Of a stretch of 64,000 nt of DNA, positions 33,963-43,170 are shown piece after piece (the stretch's first letter is position 1; each line of letters starts with the position of its first letter). The stretch covers positions 3,844,001 to 3,908,000 of the forward strand of contig NZ_CP039432.1 of NCBI RefSeq assembly GCF_005484805.1. The letters run 5' to 3'. Both the position numbers and the translations under genes were made by a program. The notes beneath the pieces are model-generated. The model ran no database searches. It was not told the origin of the DNA and saw only the letters and a program-made list of their open reading frames with translations. Source of the DNA: Rhodococcus sp. SGAir0479 (GTDB taxonomy: Bacteria; Actinomycetota; Actinomycetes; Mycobacteriales; Mycobacteriaceae).

Positions 33963-35615
33963 ATGCGACCGGAAACGGGGGCACACGGCCACCGCCGCGC
34001 GAGCGCGACCGTCGTCCTGGCGACGCTCTCGGCGGGCCAGTTCCTCATGACCCTCGACAGTTCCGTGATGAACGTGTCGATGGCGATGGTCGCGTCGGAC
34101 CTGGGCACCACGATCACCGGCATCCAGACCGCGATCACGCTGTACACCCTCGTCATGGCGACGTTGATGATCACGGGCGGCAAGGTCGGCAGCATCGTGG
34201 GGCGACGGCGCGCGTTCGGGATCGGTCTGGTCGTCTACGGCTGCGGGTCGCTCACCACCGCGCTGGCGCCGAACCTCGGCGTCCTCCTCGTCGGCTGGTC
34301 GCTGCTCGAGGGCGTCGGAGCGGCGCTCATCATGCCCGCGATCGTCGCACTGGTCGCCTCCAACTTCGGACCCGAGAAACGGTCGAGCGCCTACGGGTTG
34401 ATCGCCGCCTCCGGGGCCGTGGCCGTGGCGGCCGGGCCCCTGATCGGTGGCGCCGTCACCACCTTCGCGTCCTGGCGGTACGTCTTCGCCGGCGAAGTGG
34501 TGCTCGTCCTGCTGATCCTGCCGGTACTGCGCCGCATCGAGGACCCGCCCCCGTCCCGCGCCCGCCTCGACCTGGTCGGGTCCGTGCTCTCGGTCGTCGG
34601 GCTGGGGCTGGTCGTGTACGGCGTGCTCCGGTCCGGCGAGTGGGGGTGGCTGCGCAGCCGCACCGGCGGCCCGGACGTCTTGGGGTTGTCGCCGGTGTTC
34701 TGGCTGATTCTCGGGGGGATGCTCGTCGTCTACGCCTTCACTCGCTGGGAAGCTCACCTGTCGCGCCGCGGTCGGGAACCGCTACTCGACACCCGGCTGC
34801 TGCGCAATCGGCAACTCTCCGGCGGCCTGACGATGTTCTTCGCGCAGTTCCTCATCCAGGCGGGCGTCTTCTTCACGGTGCCGCTGTTCCTGTCGGTGGT
34901 GCTCGAGCTGTCCGCGCTCCAGACGGGGGTGCGACTGCTGCCGCTGTCGGTGGCGTTGCTGGTGGCCGCGATCGGAATTCCCCGGGTGTGGCCGCGGGCC
35001 GACCCGCGACGCGTCGTGCGACTGGGGTTGGCCGTCATGACGATCGGCATCGTCATCCTCGCCGGCGGGATGGATCCGGGCGCGAACGCCGGTGTGGTCG
35101 CGGTACCGATGCTGCTGATGGGTCTGGGACTGGGTGCGCTCGCGTCGCAGTTGGGGGCGGTCACGGTGTCCGCCGTTCCCGACTCGCGCAGCGCCGAGGT
35201 GGGCGGGCTGCAGAACACCGCGACCAATCTGGGCGCATCGCTCGGCACCGCGCTCATCGGTTCCGTGCTGATCGCCACCCTGACCACGTCCGTCGTCGCA
35301 GGCCTCCAGGACGATCCCCGGGTGCCCGAGACCGTCCGGGAACAGGCCACCACGGAACTGGCGAGCGGTGTCCCGTTCCTCAGTGACACCCAACTGCGTA
35401 CCGCGCTGGACGACGCGGACGTCGAACCGGCCGCGGCGGAGGCTGTCGTGGCCGCCAATTCCGATGCCCGCCTGGTGGCGCTGCAGAGCGCGCTCTCGGT
35501 GGCCGCGCTGTCGGCCGCGGCGGCGTTGTTCTTCACCGGCCGCATACCCCGGCGGCCCGTGGGCGCGCGCGACGACGGCCGCAAGGACGACACTGCCGAC
35601 GCGCCGGGCGGCTGA
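33963..35615 (+). CDS. DHA2-family MFS drug/solute exporter
   Basis: The 550-residue product has about fourteen membrane segments and the DHA2 motifs: LDSSVMNVSMAMVASDLG (motif D1), GGKVGSIVGRRRAFGIG (motif A) and GPLIGGAVTTFASWRYVF (motif C). It would export drugs, dyes or metabolites by proton antiport. The C-terminus is a charged cytoplasmic tail. The ATG lies 45 bp after the LAL regulator on the same strand, so the two may be co-transcribed. Convergent with ureD, 3 bp apart. Confidence 0.88.
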   Translation: MRPETGAHGHRRASATVVLATLSAGQFLMTLDSSVMNVSMAMVASDLGTTITGIQTAITLYTLVMATLMITGGKVGSIVGRRRAFGIGLVVYGCGSLTTALAPNLGVLLVGWSLLEGVGAALIMPAIVALVASNFGPEKRSSAYGLIAASGAVAVAAGPLIGGAVTTFASWRYVFAGEVVLVLLILPVLRRIEDPPPSRARLDLVGSVLSVVGLGLVVYGVLRSGEWGWLRSRTGGPDVLGLSPVFWLILGGMLVVYAFTRWEAHLSRRGREPLLDTRLLRNRQLSGGLTMFFAQFLIQAGVFFTVPLFLSVVLELSALQTGVRLLPLSVALLVAAIGIPRVWPRADPRRVVRLGLAVMTIGIVILAGGMDPGANAGVVAVPMLLMGLGLGALASQLGAVTVSAVPDSRSAEVGGLQNTATNLGASLGTALIGSVLIATLTTSVVAGLQDDPRVPETVREQATTELASGVPFLSDTQLRTALDDADVEPAAAEAVVAANSDARLVALQSALSVAALSAAAALFFTGRIPRRPVGARDDGRKDDTADAPGG

Positions 35616-35618
35616 CCG

Positions 35619-36542
35619 TCAGGTCCGCCGGATGTGCGGCGCCGGGACCCCGATCAGCAGCCGCCGGGCCGCGTCCCACCCCGCGCGCACCACCTCGCCG
35701 ACCGACTCGGTGTCCGCGCCGAGCACCCGCACCCAGGCTCCACAGTCGTCGGGCAACACGCTGACGCCGGCGCGGGCGTCGCCGCCCACCGCCTCGAGCG
35801 CACCGTGCAACGCGTCGGCGAGGGCACTCGCGGAGGCCAGCGGAGAGATCACGTACAGCGAGCCCATCACGTCGTGGTTCCCGAACACGGCCGGACCGGT
35901 CACCGGCGACTCGGCGGGCTGGAGCCGGACGGTGTCGACCGCGAGCAGGCTGCCGTCCGGGCGGGCGATCTCGAGATCCGACGCGAACACGTCGTACCGG
36001 TGCCGCTCGTCGCGTGCCAACCGGCCGGCCAGCACCGTCTCCCCCAGGACGACGGTGGCCGTCGGGTCGACGGTCACCGTGGTCCGCTGGTGCAGGCGCG
36101 CGCCCGCGAACGGGATGAGCGGCTCGGGCAGGTACTCGACGAAGGCCCCCGCACCCGCATTCAGCGACACCGTCTGTGCCGCGTAGTCGGTGTCCATCCG
36201 CTGCACCTTCGTCGACGCCTGGGTCGTGAGATGCACCGATGTCTGCGGTCCGCAGTCGAATTCGAAGCGCATCCGGTCGCCCTGCACCAGTCCCCCGCCC
36301 GTGGACATCAGGTACACGACCGGCAGGTCGGGCCGCTGCGGGTCGACGTACAGCGGCCGCATGATCTGCAGCGGCGGTTGCTGCCGCCGGTGCCCGATCT
36401 CGGTCCGATCGCCCACCCGAACGAACTCGAGTTCGAGGACGCCGTCCTTGCCGGGACTGCCGGCCGGCAGGGTCTCCGGCGTACCGGCGTACCCGCCCAC
36501 GATGTCCGGCACGTCGTGGCCGTCTGCTCCCGGCCCGGTCAT
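35619..36542 (-). CDS. ureD: Urease accessory protein UreD
   Basis: The 307-residue product has the UreD pattern: MSTGGGLVQGDR (about 80-91), TTQASTKVQRM and EYLPEPLIPFAGARLHQRT. UreD with UreF and UreG forms the complex that delivers nickel and carbonate to apo-urease, probably through a tunnel in UreD. It is the last gene of the urease operon and overlaps ureG by 4 bp (ATGA). Confidence 0.92.
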   Translation of the reverse strand: MTGPGADGHDVPDIVGGYAGTPETLPAGSPGKDGVLELEFVRVGDRTEIGHRRQQPPLQIMRPLYVDPQRPDLPVVYLMSTGGGLVQGDRMRFEFDCGPQTSVHLTTQASTKVQRMDTDYAAQTVSLNAGAGAFVEYLPEPLIPFAGARLHQRTTVTVDPTATVVLGETVLAGRLARDERHRYDVFASDLEIARPDGSLLAVDTVRLQPAESPVTGPAVFGNHDVMGSLYVISPLASASALADALHGALEAVGGDARAGVSVLPDDCGAWVRVLGADTESVGEVVRAGWDAARRLLIGVPAPHIRRT

Positions 36543-37153
36543 GATCGGCCCCGATACCTGTCGAGGAAATCCGCGATCTCCGGCAGTCCCTGGCCCGTCA
36601 GGCAGTTGGTCAGCTGGACCGGGCCGCCGTCACGGACCCGGTACGCGTCGGACTCCATGACCGCGACGTCGGCGCGCACGTACTGCGCGATGTCGATCTT
36701 GTTGATCACCAGCAGATCCGACTCGGTGATGCCCGGGCCGCGCTTGCGGGGCATCTTCTCGCCCTCGGCGGTGTCGAGCACGAACACGAACAGATCGACC
36801 AGCACCGGGCTGAACGTGAGCGTCAGGTTGTCGCCGCCCGACTCGTAGAGCAGCGTGTCCACGTCCGGGAACTGCTCGAGCAGTTCGGCTCCCGCCGCCA
36901 GGTTCATCGTCGGGTCGTCGCGGACCGCGGTGTGCGGGCAGGCCCCCGTCTCGACACCGACGACCCGCGCCGGATCGAGGATCCCGTCGAGGGTGCGGCG
37001 GACGTGTTCGGCGTCCTCCTGCGTGTAGATGTCGTTGGTGATCACCGCCGGGCGGTGGCCCCGCTCGGTCAGCACCGGAACCAGCGCCTCGATCAGCGCG
37101 GTCTTCCCCGATCCGACGGGTCCACCTATCCCGACCCTGAGAACATCGGTCAT
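36539..37153 (-). CDS. ureG: Urease accessory GTPase UreG
   Basis: The 204-residue product has P-loop GGPVGSGKTAL (10-20), the nickel-binding Cys-Pro-His motif (ACPHTAVRDD, Cys72-His74), and the guanine-specificity motif NKID. There is no His-rich N-terminal tail as found in some UreG proteins, so nickel storage must be elsewhere. I chose the ATG at 37153 with AAAGGAG upstream. 20 bp after ureF. Confidence 0.95.
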   Translation of the reverse strand: MTDVLRVGIGGPVGSGKTALIEALVPVLTERGHRPAVITNDIYTQEDAEHVRRTLDGILDPARVVGVETGACPHTAVRDDPTMNLAAGAELLEQFPDVDTLLYESGGDNLTLTFSPVLVDLFVFVLDTAEGEKMPRKRGPGITESDLLVINKIDIAQYVRADVAVMESDAYRVRDGGPVQLTNCLTGQGLPEIADFLDRYRGRS

Positions 37154-37173
37154 GTCATCTCCTTTCTCTGCTG

Positions 37174-37863
37174 TCAGCTGACGAACAGGCGGGCGTCGGC
37201 CCGCTCGTGTCCGGCCGACATCACATCGGCGACGGGTGTGCACCCGCCGAGGTCGTCCAGGTCCCGCCGCAGCGCCGCCGCGGCGACCTCCTCGATCACC
37301 GGACCGGCGTCGGCGAGAATGCGTTGTGCCCGAATGTGGTCGGTGAGTCGCAGGCGCAGCGCGGCGCCCACGAGGCTCGCCGAGAACGCGAACAGGTCAC
37401 CGGCCACGGCCTGCGCGGCGGCCACGCCGCACGACGCCGCGATCACCCCGGTCGTGACCGGCTGGGTGCCGGGCGTCCGCTTGGCGGCCACGTCGTCCGC
37501 GAACCGCTCGATCCCCTCCCCCGCGAACGTCTGCCGCCCCACCGACAGCAACTGGTGCCCGGTCCGGATGCACGCCCGCCGCAGCTCCCGGTTGAGCTTG
37601 GTGGCGTGCAGCCGCCGGTCCACCCGGTGCAGCAGCTCGTGGTCTCCGCGTCGGATCGCGGCGTGCGCGAGTGCCACCGCCGTCGCGTCCGCGGGCCCGA
37701 TCGAGTGCCGCAACAGATCGGCCAGGAGCTCCGGGAGGGTGTCGGGCGTGACAGCGCGACTCTGCGCGTATCCCTCGAGGCCGTGCGAGAGCGTGTAGAA
37801 GCCCGCCGGGAACGCCGAGTCGGTGAGCTGCAGCGTCACGAGCAGGGTGGCGACGTCCGTCAT
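37174..37863 (-). CDS. ureF: Urease accessory protein UreF
   Basis: The 229-residue all-helical product has LQLTDSAFPAGFYTLSHGLEGYAQ at its start and the conserved GRQ and DLFAFSASLVGAALRL segments of UreF. UreF bridges UreD and UreG and stimulates or gates UreG GTP hydrolysis. It starts 5 bp after the stop of the ureB/ureC fusion gene. Confidence 0.93.
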   Translation of the reverse strand: MTDVATLLVTLQLTDSAFPAGFYTLSHGLEGYAQSRAVTPDTLPELLADLLRHSIGPADATAVALAHAAIRRGDHELLHRVDRRLHATKLNRELRRACIRTGHQLLSVGRQTFAGEGIERFADDVAAKRTPGTQPVTTGVIAASCGVAAAQAVAGDLFAFSASLVGAALRLRLTDHIRAQRILADAGPVIEEVAAAALRRDLDDLGGCTPVADVMSAGHERADARLFVS

Positions 37864-37868
37864 TTCGC

Positions 37869-40040
37869 TCACACCACGTAGTACAGCTGGGTGAGGGGAA
37901 GACGTTGCGCCGGAGCGATCGTCACGGTCTTCCCATCGGCGCGCACGTGATAGGTGTCCGGGTCGACGGTGATGTGCGGGGTCGCGGTGTTGCGGACCAT
38001 GTCCTTCTTCCCGACGGTGCGGCACCCGCGGACCGCGACCACCGGGCTCTGCAGGCCGAGCGCCTCCGGTACACCCGCGTCGAGCGCCGCCCGCGAGACG
38101 AACGTCAGGCGAGTCGCCGTCCTGGCCGCGCCCAGCGCCCCGTACATCGGCCGGTACCGCACCGGTTGCGGTGTCGAGATCGACCCGTTGGGGTCGCCCA
38201 TCAGTGACCAGCAGATGAGTCCGCCCTTGATCACCAGACTGGGCTTGGCCCCGAACGAGTGGACCGGCCACAGCACGATGTCCGCCAGCTTGCCCGGTTC
38301 GAGCGATCCGACGTGGTCGGCGACACCCGCTGCGAGCGCCGGATTGATCGTGGTCTTCGCGACGTACCGCAGGACCCGGTTGTTGTCGTTGCGCGACGTA
38401 CCGTCGGGCGCGGTGTCCTCCGGCAGCGGCCCGCGCTGATCCTTGCAGTGGTGGGCGGTCTGGATCGCCCGCGTCCACGTCTCCCCCACCCGGCCCATCG
38501 CCTGCGAGTCGGACGAGAAGATCGAGATGACGCCCTCGTCGTGCAGCACCGTCTCGGCCGCGATGGTCTCGGCCCGCACCCGCGAGTCCGCGAACGAGAC
38601 GTCCTCGGGGATGTCGTGGCGCAGATGGTGGCACACCATCACCATGTCGAGCAGTTCGTCGACCGAGTTCACCGTGTACGGCAGCGTCGGATTGGTCGAC
38701 GCCGGAAGCACGTTCGGCTCGCCGGCGATGCGGAGGATGTCGGGCGCGTGCCCGCCGCCCGCGCCCTCGGTGTGGAACGTATGGATCGTCCGGCCGGCGA
38801 TCGCGGCGCGGGTGTCCTCGTAGAAGCCGGACTCGTTGAGCGTGTCGGCGTGGATCGCCACCTGGACGTCCATCTCGTCGGCCACCCGCAGCGCGGCGTC
38901 GATCGTCGCGGGCGTGGCTCCCCAGTCCTCGTGGATCTTGAGGCCGCACAGTCCGGCGGCCACCTGCTCGACGATCGCCTCCGGCAGTGACGTGGCCTTG
39001 CCCAGCAGTCCGACGTTCACGGGCAGTTCCTCGACGGCCTGGAGCATCCGGCCGATGTGCCACGGCCCCGGCGTGCACGTGGTGCCCTTGCTGCCGTCGG
39101 CGGGCCCCGTCCCGCCACCGATCATGGTGGTCACACCGTTGGTGAGCGCCTCCTCCACCTGCTGCGGCGCCAGGAAGTGGACGTGGGTGTCGACGGCACC
39201 GGCCGTCGCGATCAGGTGTTCACCCGAGATCACCTCGGTACCCGGACCGATCACCAGGCCGGGGTCCACGCCGTCCTGGGTGCGTGGGTTGCCGGCCTTG
39301 CCGATCCCGACGATGCGGCCGGCGCGTACCCCGAGGTCCCCCTTGACCACTCCGAGCACCCCGTCGAGCACGACGACGTTGGTGATCACCAGGTCGAGAG
39401 CACCGGACGCGGCCGTCGCGGTGGGATCCTGCGCCATGCCGTCGCGGATCGCCTTGCCGCCACCGTAGACGGCCTCGTCACCGAAGGCGCCGGCGTTGCA
39501 GTCCCGCTCCACCTCGACGACGAGATCGGTGTCGGCGAGGGTGAAGCGGTCCCCCACCGACGGCCCGAACAGATCGACGTAGGTGCGGCGCGGCAACACG
39601 GCCGGTTCGGGCCGGCGTTGATCTCCCGCCCGCCCGTGTGCCGACGGGACCGCGGCGGAGACGAATCCGCGCTCGGCCGCCCGGGCCAGGGCCCGGTCGC
39701 GGACGCCGGGACTGTCGAGCGCCACGGCGTCGTCGCCGCCGTCGTGGACCAGACCGGCGAACCCCGCCAGTTCCCGCGTGCCACCGAAGTCGCACAGCGT
39801 CACGGTGCGGGTGTCGCCGGGTTCGAAGCGGACCGCGGTACCCGACGCGATGTCGAGGTGCATCCCGTAGGCGGCGGCGCGGTCGAACCGCAGCACTCGG
39901 TTGACCTCGAAGAAGTGGTAGTGCGATCCCACCTGTACGGCGCGGTCACCGACGTTCGCCACGGTCACCACGACGCGGCGGCGGCCCGCGTTGAGGGGCA
40001 CCGACTCGTCGGCGTACAGGTACTGCGCTCCCTCCGTCAT
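37869..40040 (-). CDS. ureC: Urease beta-alpha fusion (UreB joined to UreC)
   Basis: The 723-residue product holds the whole beta subunit (about 1-101; [18 protein letters not shown] and [17 protein letters not shown]), a charged linker of about 50 residues, and the alpha subunit (about 152-723; [21 protein letters not shown] onward). Nickel-site residues are present: His286 and His288 (THVHFL), carbamylated Lys368 (GLKIHEDWG), His397 and His423, with the flap Cys470 ([13 protein letters not shown]). Urea is split to ammonia and carbamate. Elsewhere beta and alpha are usually separate, and gamma-beta is the better known fusion. The gene follows a strong hairpin and precedes ureF. Confidence 0.93.
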   Translation of the reverse strand: MTEGAQYLYADESVPLNAGRRRVVVTVANVGDRAVQVGSHYHFFEVNRVLRFDRAAAYGMHLDIASGTAVRFEPGDTRTVTLCDFGGTRELAGFAGLVHDGGDDAVALDSPGVRDRALARAAERGFVSAAVPSAHGRAGDQRRPEPAVLPRRTYVDLFGPSVGDRFTLADTDLVVEVERDCNAGAFGDEAVYGGGKAIRDGMAQDPTATAASGALDLVITNVVVLDGVLGVVKGDLGVRAGRIVGIGKAGNPRTQDGVDPGLVIGPGTEVISGEHLIATAGAVDTHVHFLAPQQVEEALTNGVTTMIGGGTGPADGSKGTTCTPGPWHIGRMLQAVEELPVNVGLLGKATSLPEAIVEQVAAGLCGLKIHEDWGATPATIDAALRVADEMDVQVAIHADTLNESGFYEDTRAAIAGRTIHTFHTEGAGGGHAPDILRIAGEPNVLPASTNPTLPYTVNSVDELLDMVMVCHHLRHDIPEDVSFADSRVRAETIAAETVLHDEGVISIFSSDSQAMGRVGETWTRAIQTAHHCKDQRGPLPEDTAPDGTSRNDNNRVLRYVAKTTINPALAAGVADHVGSLEPGKLADIVLWPVHSFGAKPSLVIKGGLICWSLMGDPNGSISTPQPVRYRPMYGALGAARTATRLTFVSRAALDAGVPEALGLQSPVVAVRGCRTVGKKDMVRNTATPHITVDPDTYHVRADGKTVTIAPAQRLPLTQLYYVV

Positions 40041-40096
40041 GTGCTGTTCGCGTCCTCTCCGGCGGTGCGATCCGCCGCTGCATACGAATGGAGAAG

Positions 40097-40123
40097 CCGA
40101 CTCCCGAGCGTCTCGGGAGTCGG
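40097..40123 (-). terminator. Strong stem-loop inside the urease operon
   Basis: CCGACTCCCGAG (40097-40108) and CTCGGGAGTCGG (40112-40123) form a perfect 12-bp stem with a 3-base loop, between the CbiX-like gene and ureB/ureC. No U-run follows on the minus strand. It could be a partial terminator that sets the ratio of upstream to downstream products, a site of RNA processing, or an mRNA stabiliser. Confidence 0.6.
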
Positions 40124-40154
40124 TGTGGTGTTCGGGATGCGGTGGCCGGACGGC

Positions 40155-40910
40155 CTAGGGGCCGTGGCCGTGGCCGTGGCCGTGCGCGACGCCGGGTCCG
40201 TGGCTGTGCGCGAAGCCGTGCCCGTGCTCGGCGTCGAGCCCGGCGTCGATGCCGTCGTGCCCGTGCCCCGCCCCGTGCAGGGCCTCGGCCACCCGCGCCG
40301 CGACGACCCCGCGCAGCGCGGCGGCGCCCAGCAGGGGTCCGCCGTCGACGACGTCGTCCGCCTCCGCGCGTGGACTCGCGCCGAGCCACGCCGGGAGGAC
40401 GGTGATCCGGTCCGCGCCCAGTCGGCGACACCGCTCGACACCCGTGTCAACGTCGGGATCCCCGCCCAGCAGGCCCACCTCCACCAGGTGCGCAGCCCCG
40501 AATTGCCGCACCAGGCGGGCGATTCGGAACAACTCCGCGTCCGCGAAGGGATCGGCCACCGGCGCGGTGACCAGCACCGCGTCGGCCGCTGTCGCCACGG
40601 CGCGGCCACGCAGCCATCCGATCAGGTGGTCCGCCGACCCCAACGGCGCAGCGAGAATCGGCGGCGACGAATCCGGTTCGCTGCGAGCCCAACTCAGCGC
40701 TCGAGCGGTGTCCGCGATCAGTGCCGGATCACGACCGAGCGTCATGGGCACTACGCAGAGCGGGTCCGGAGACCACCCTCGAACGGCGGTGATCACCTCC
40801 GTCAGCGCGCGCCCACGGGCGACGACGGTCCAGGACGGATCGACAGCTTGCAGGTACGCGGGGTCGGGACACTCGTGACCACACGCGAGGATCACGTTCA
40901 CGGCGGCCAC
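40155..40910 (-). CDS. CbiX/SirB-like protein with His-rich tail, in urease operon
   Basis: The 251-residue product has the two-repeat CbiX/SirB chelatase layout (VILACGHECPDPAYL, VVPMTLGRDPALIAD, LVEVGLLGGDPDVDTGVERCRRLGADRITVLPAWL). The usual AHGS start is replaced by ACGHEC (Cys10, His12, Cys14), a plausible metal site, and the other catalytic His positions are not obvious. The last 40 residues hold 11 His. It sits between ureA and ureB/ureC, 3 bp after ureA, and the operon has no ureE. I infer a nickel chaperone or store; a tetrapyrrole role is possible but less likely from context. Start is GTG at 40910. Confidence 0.65.
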   Translation of the reverse strand: MAAVNVILACGHECPDPAYLQAVDPSWTVVARGRALTEVITAVRGWSPDPLCVVPMTLGRDPALIADTARALSWARSEPDSSPPILAAPLGSADHLIGWLRGRAVATAADAVLVTAPVADPFADAELFRIARLVRQFGAAHLVEVGLLGGDPDVDTGVERCRRLGADRITVLPAWLGASPRAEADDVVDGGPLLGAAALRGVVAARVAEALHGAGHGHDGIDAGLDAEHGHGFAHSHGPGVAHGHGHGHGP

Positions 40911-40913
40911 GGC

Positions 40914-41219
40914 TCACCCGCCGATCGGGTCGTGGCACGACACCAGCTTGGTGCCGTCGACGAAAGTGGCCTCCACCTGGACCAACCGGGTCATGTCCCG
41001 GACGCCGGGCATCACGTCGTCGCTGGTCAGCACCAGCCGGCCCAGCTGCATGCACTCGGCCACGGTGCGGCCGTCGCGGGCGCCCTCGACGACGGCCTCG
41101 CTGATCAGTGCCACGGCTTCGCCGTAGTTGAGTCTCAATCCCCGGCCGCGCCGGCGCCGTGCGAGGTCGGCCACGACGTGGATGTGCAGCTTGTCCATCT
41201 CGCGGGGACTCAGGTTCAT
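40914..41219 (-). CDS. ureA: Urease gamma subunit
   Basis: The 101-residue product has [23 protein letters not shown] and the conserved [20 protein letters not shown] and [18 protein letters not shown], a complete gamma subunit of normal size. The gamma chain packs with beta and alpha to form the urease trimer. I chose the ATG at 41219 because it matches the family start; a second ATG at 41240 would add seven residues. First gene of the operon. Confidence 0.95.
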   Translation of the reverse strand: MNLSPREMDKLHIHVVADLARRRRGRGLRLNYGEAVALISEAVVEGARDGRTVAECMQLGRLVLTSDDVMPGVRDMTRLVQVEATFVDGTKLVSCHDPIGG

Positions 41220-41351
41220 GCGGGCACTGTCCGTTCTCATCCCTGGGGATGCCTCGTTGGTGGGTGCCGCGAGCCAGGAGAAGCGAGCGGAAACGATCCG
41301 GTCGCGAGCGCGTGCAGCAGCTTCGGTTCCTGGAATCTGGCGGCGCCCAAC

Positions 41352-41379
41352 ATCTTACAGATTTCTCGCGAGCTATCAA
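41352..41379 (-). promoter_or_regulatory. Promoter of the urease operon, in 346-bp divergent gap
   Basis: On the minus strand TTGATA (complement of 41374-41379) and TAAGAT (complement of 41352-41357) are separated by 16 bp, giving a start about 125 bp before ureA. The 8-bp palindrome CTCGCGAG lies in the spacer. The rest of the gap (41220-41565) between ureA and the divergent importer shows no repeat long enough to call, and I do not recognise a nickel- or nitrogen-regulator site. Confidence 0.45.
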
Positions 41380-41565
41380 AGACAGCCCACCTCGTGGGAA
41401 GACGCTGCTGGGAGGGGGTCCGCCATCGCGTTGCGCTCGGAATATGGCCGTAGCGAGTCGAATTCGTCGGGCCGGACTTGCGCGCTACTGCTACCTTCTC
41501 ATCTGAACAGCCCCTCAGATGTCGTCGGGCTCGTCGCCTTTCCACAGCCACCCTCCGGGAGGGTC

Positions 41566-43170
41566 ATGAAACTCGTTCCAGCTCTTGCCGTTTTCACACT
41601 CGTGCCGATTGCCCTGGTCGCGTGCACCGCCCCGGCGTCGCCGCGAGGCGGCGACGGCACCGCCCTGGTCCTCGCCGACGGGTACGAACTGGGCAACTAC
41701 AACCCGGTCGCCGGGTTCGGTGAGGCGGGCGAGGCCAAGGTCTACGACGGACTCGTCCGGCTCTCCGGCGGCCAGGACACCGGCATCCCGGCACTCGAGC
41801 CGGCGCTGGCGGCGACGCTGCCGGTGCCGGACACCGACGCGCGGGTGTGGACGGTCGAGCTCCGCGAGGGAGTCCGTTTCGCCGACGGCACCACGTTCGG
41901 CCCCGAGGACGTGGTCGCGACGTATCGGGCGATCCTCGATCCCGCGTCGGCGTCCCCGCTGGCCACGTCCTACGCGATGCTCGAGTCGGTGGCGGCCACC
42001 GGTCCCCACACCGTCGAGTTCCGGTTGGCGTACCCGTACGCGCCGTGGCCCACCAAGCTGCTGCTCGGCATCGCGCCGTCCGAGCGGTTGACGGGCGGGC
42101 CCGCCGAACAGTCCTCCCTCAACAGCGAACCGGTGGGCACCGGTCCCTACCGCCTGGTCGCGCTGCGCCCGGACCAGGCCGTCTACGAGGCCAACGAGGA
42201 CTACTGGGACGGCGCACCGCAGGTGAAGAAGCTCACCGTGGTGTACGTGCCCGACGACAACGCGCGCGCGCAGCGGATGGCGGCGGGCGAACTGGACGGT
42301 GCGAACGTCCCCCCGCTCCTGGCGAACACGTTTGCCACCCGCGACGGGTACGAGGTGGTGGCCAACACCTCCGCGGACTGGCGCGGCGTGACGTTGCCGG
42401 CGGGTGATCCGGTCGCCGCCGACCCGGCGGTGCGGGCCGCTCTCAACCTGGCGGTCGACCGCGAGGCGATGGTCGCCAACATCCTCGGCGGCCACGGCCG
42501 GGCCGCGTACACCCCGGTGCCCGAGGTCTACGGCGACGCCTACGAGCCGTCCGCCACCTTCCCGTTCGATCGTGCGCGCGCCAAGCAGGTGCTGGGCGAC
42601 GCCGGCTGGGCTCCCGGCCCCGACGGCGTCCGCGTCAGGGACGGCGTCCGCGCCGAGTTCACCGTCATGTACTTCCCCCAGGACACGTTGCGCCGCGACT
42701 TGTCCCAGGCGTTCGCGTCCGACGCGGCGCGGATCGGAGTCCGGGTGAACGTCGAGGCGGTGGACCGCGCGGTGTTCCCCGACCAGTTGGCCACGAAGGC
42801 CGGGCTGCTCGGCGGCGGTGATCTGCCGTACGACCCGGACACCCAGCTGTACTCGACACTGCACTCGTCGTACGCGCAACCGGGCGTCGGCAGCGGGTAC
42901 GACAACGCGTCCGGCTACGTGAACCCCGACGTCGACCGGGCTCTCGACGACGCGCGGCGCAGCATCGACCCCGCCGCCCGCGCCGCCGACTACCGCGCGG
43001 TGCAGACCGCGTACGTCGCCGACCCGGGCTACGTGATGCTGGTGTTCCTCGATCACACGTACATGCTGCGCAGCAGCGACTGGACCGGCCGGGCGCCGAT
43101 CCTCGAGCCGCACAGCCACGGCGTCGACTGGGGACCCTGGTGGAATCTGCGGGAGTGGACCCGCCCGTGA
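41566..43170 (+). CDS. Nickel/peptide-type ABC binding lipoprotein
   Basis: The 534-residue product has a lipoprotein signal (PIALVAC, Cys20) and an SBP_bac_5 domain: LADGYELGNYNPVAGFGEAGEAKVYDGL, WTVELREGVRFADGTTFGPEDVV, NSEPVGTGPYRL and a C-terminal EPHSHGVDWGPWWN. The family covers NikA, DppA and OppA. Divergence from the urease operon, and a complete five-gene NikABCDE-like layout, argue for nickel; sequence alone cannot exclude di/oligopeptides. Its TGA overlaps the GTG start of the first permease. Confidence 0.8.
   Translation: MKLVPALAVFTLVPIALVACTAPASPRGGDGTALVLADGYELGNYNPVAGFGEAGEAKVYDGLVRLSGGQDTGIPALEPALAATLPVPDTDARVWTVELREGVRFADGTTFGPEDVVATYRAILDPASASPLATSYAMLESVAATGPHTVEFRLAYPYAPWPTKLLLGIAPSERLTGGPAEQSSLNSEPVGTGPYRLVALRPDQAVYEANEDYWDGAPQVKKLTVVYVPDDNARAQRMAAGELDGANVPPLLANTFATRDGYEVVANTSADWRGVTLPAGDPVAADPAVRAALNLAVDREAMVANILGGHGRAAYTPVPEVYGDAYEPSATFPFDRARAKQVLGDAGWAPGPDGVRVRDGVRAEFTVMYFPQDTLRRDLSQAFASDAARIGVRVNVEAVDRAVFPDQLATKAGLLGGGDLPYDPDTQLYSTLHSSYAQPGVGSGYDNASGYVNPDVDRALDDARRSIDPAARAADYRAVQTAYVADPGYVMLVFLDHTYMLRSSDWTGRAPILEPHSHGVDWGPWWNLREWTRP

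Noticed and set aside
39057-41453. A 798-codon plus-strand frame across the urease operon
   Set aside because: Antisense to ureB/ureC, the CbiX-like gene and ureA; the composition (RRG, HDHQ repeats) is typical of codon-shadow frames and no motif is present.
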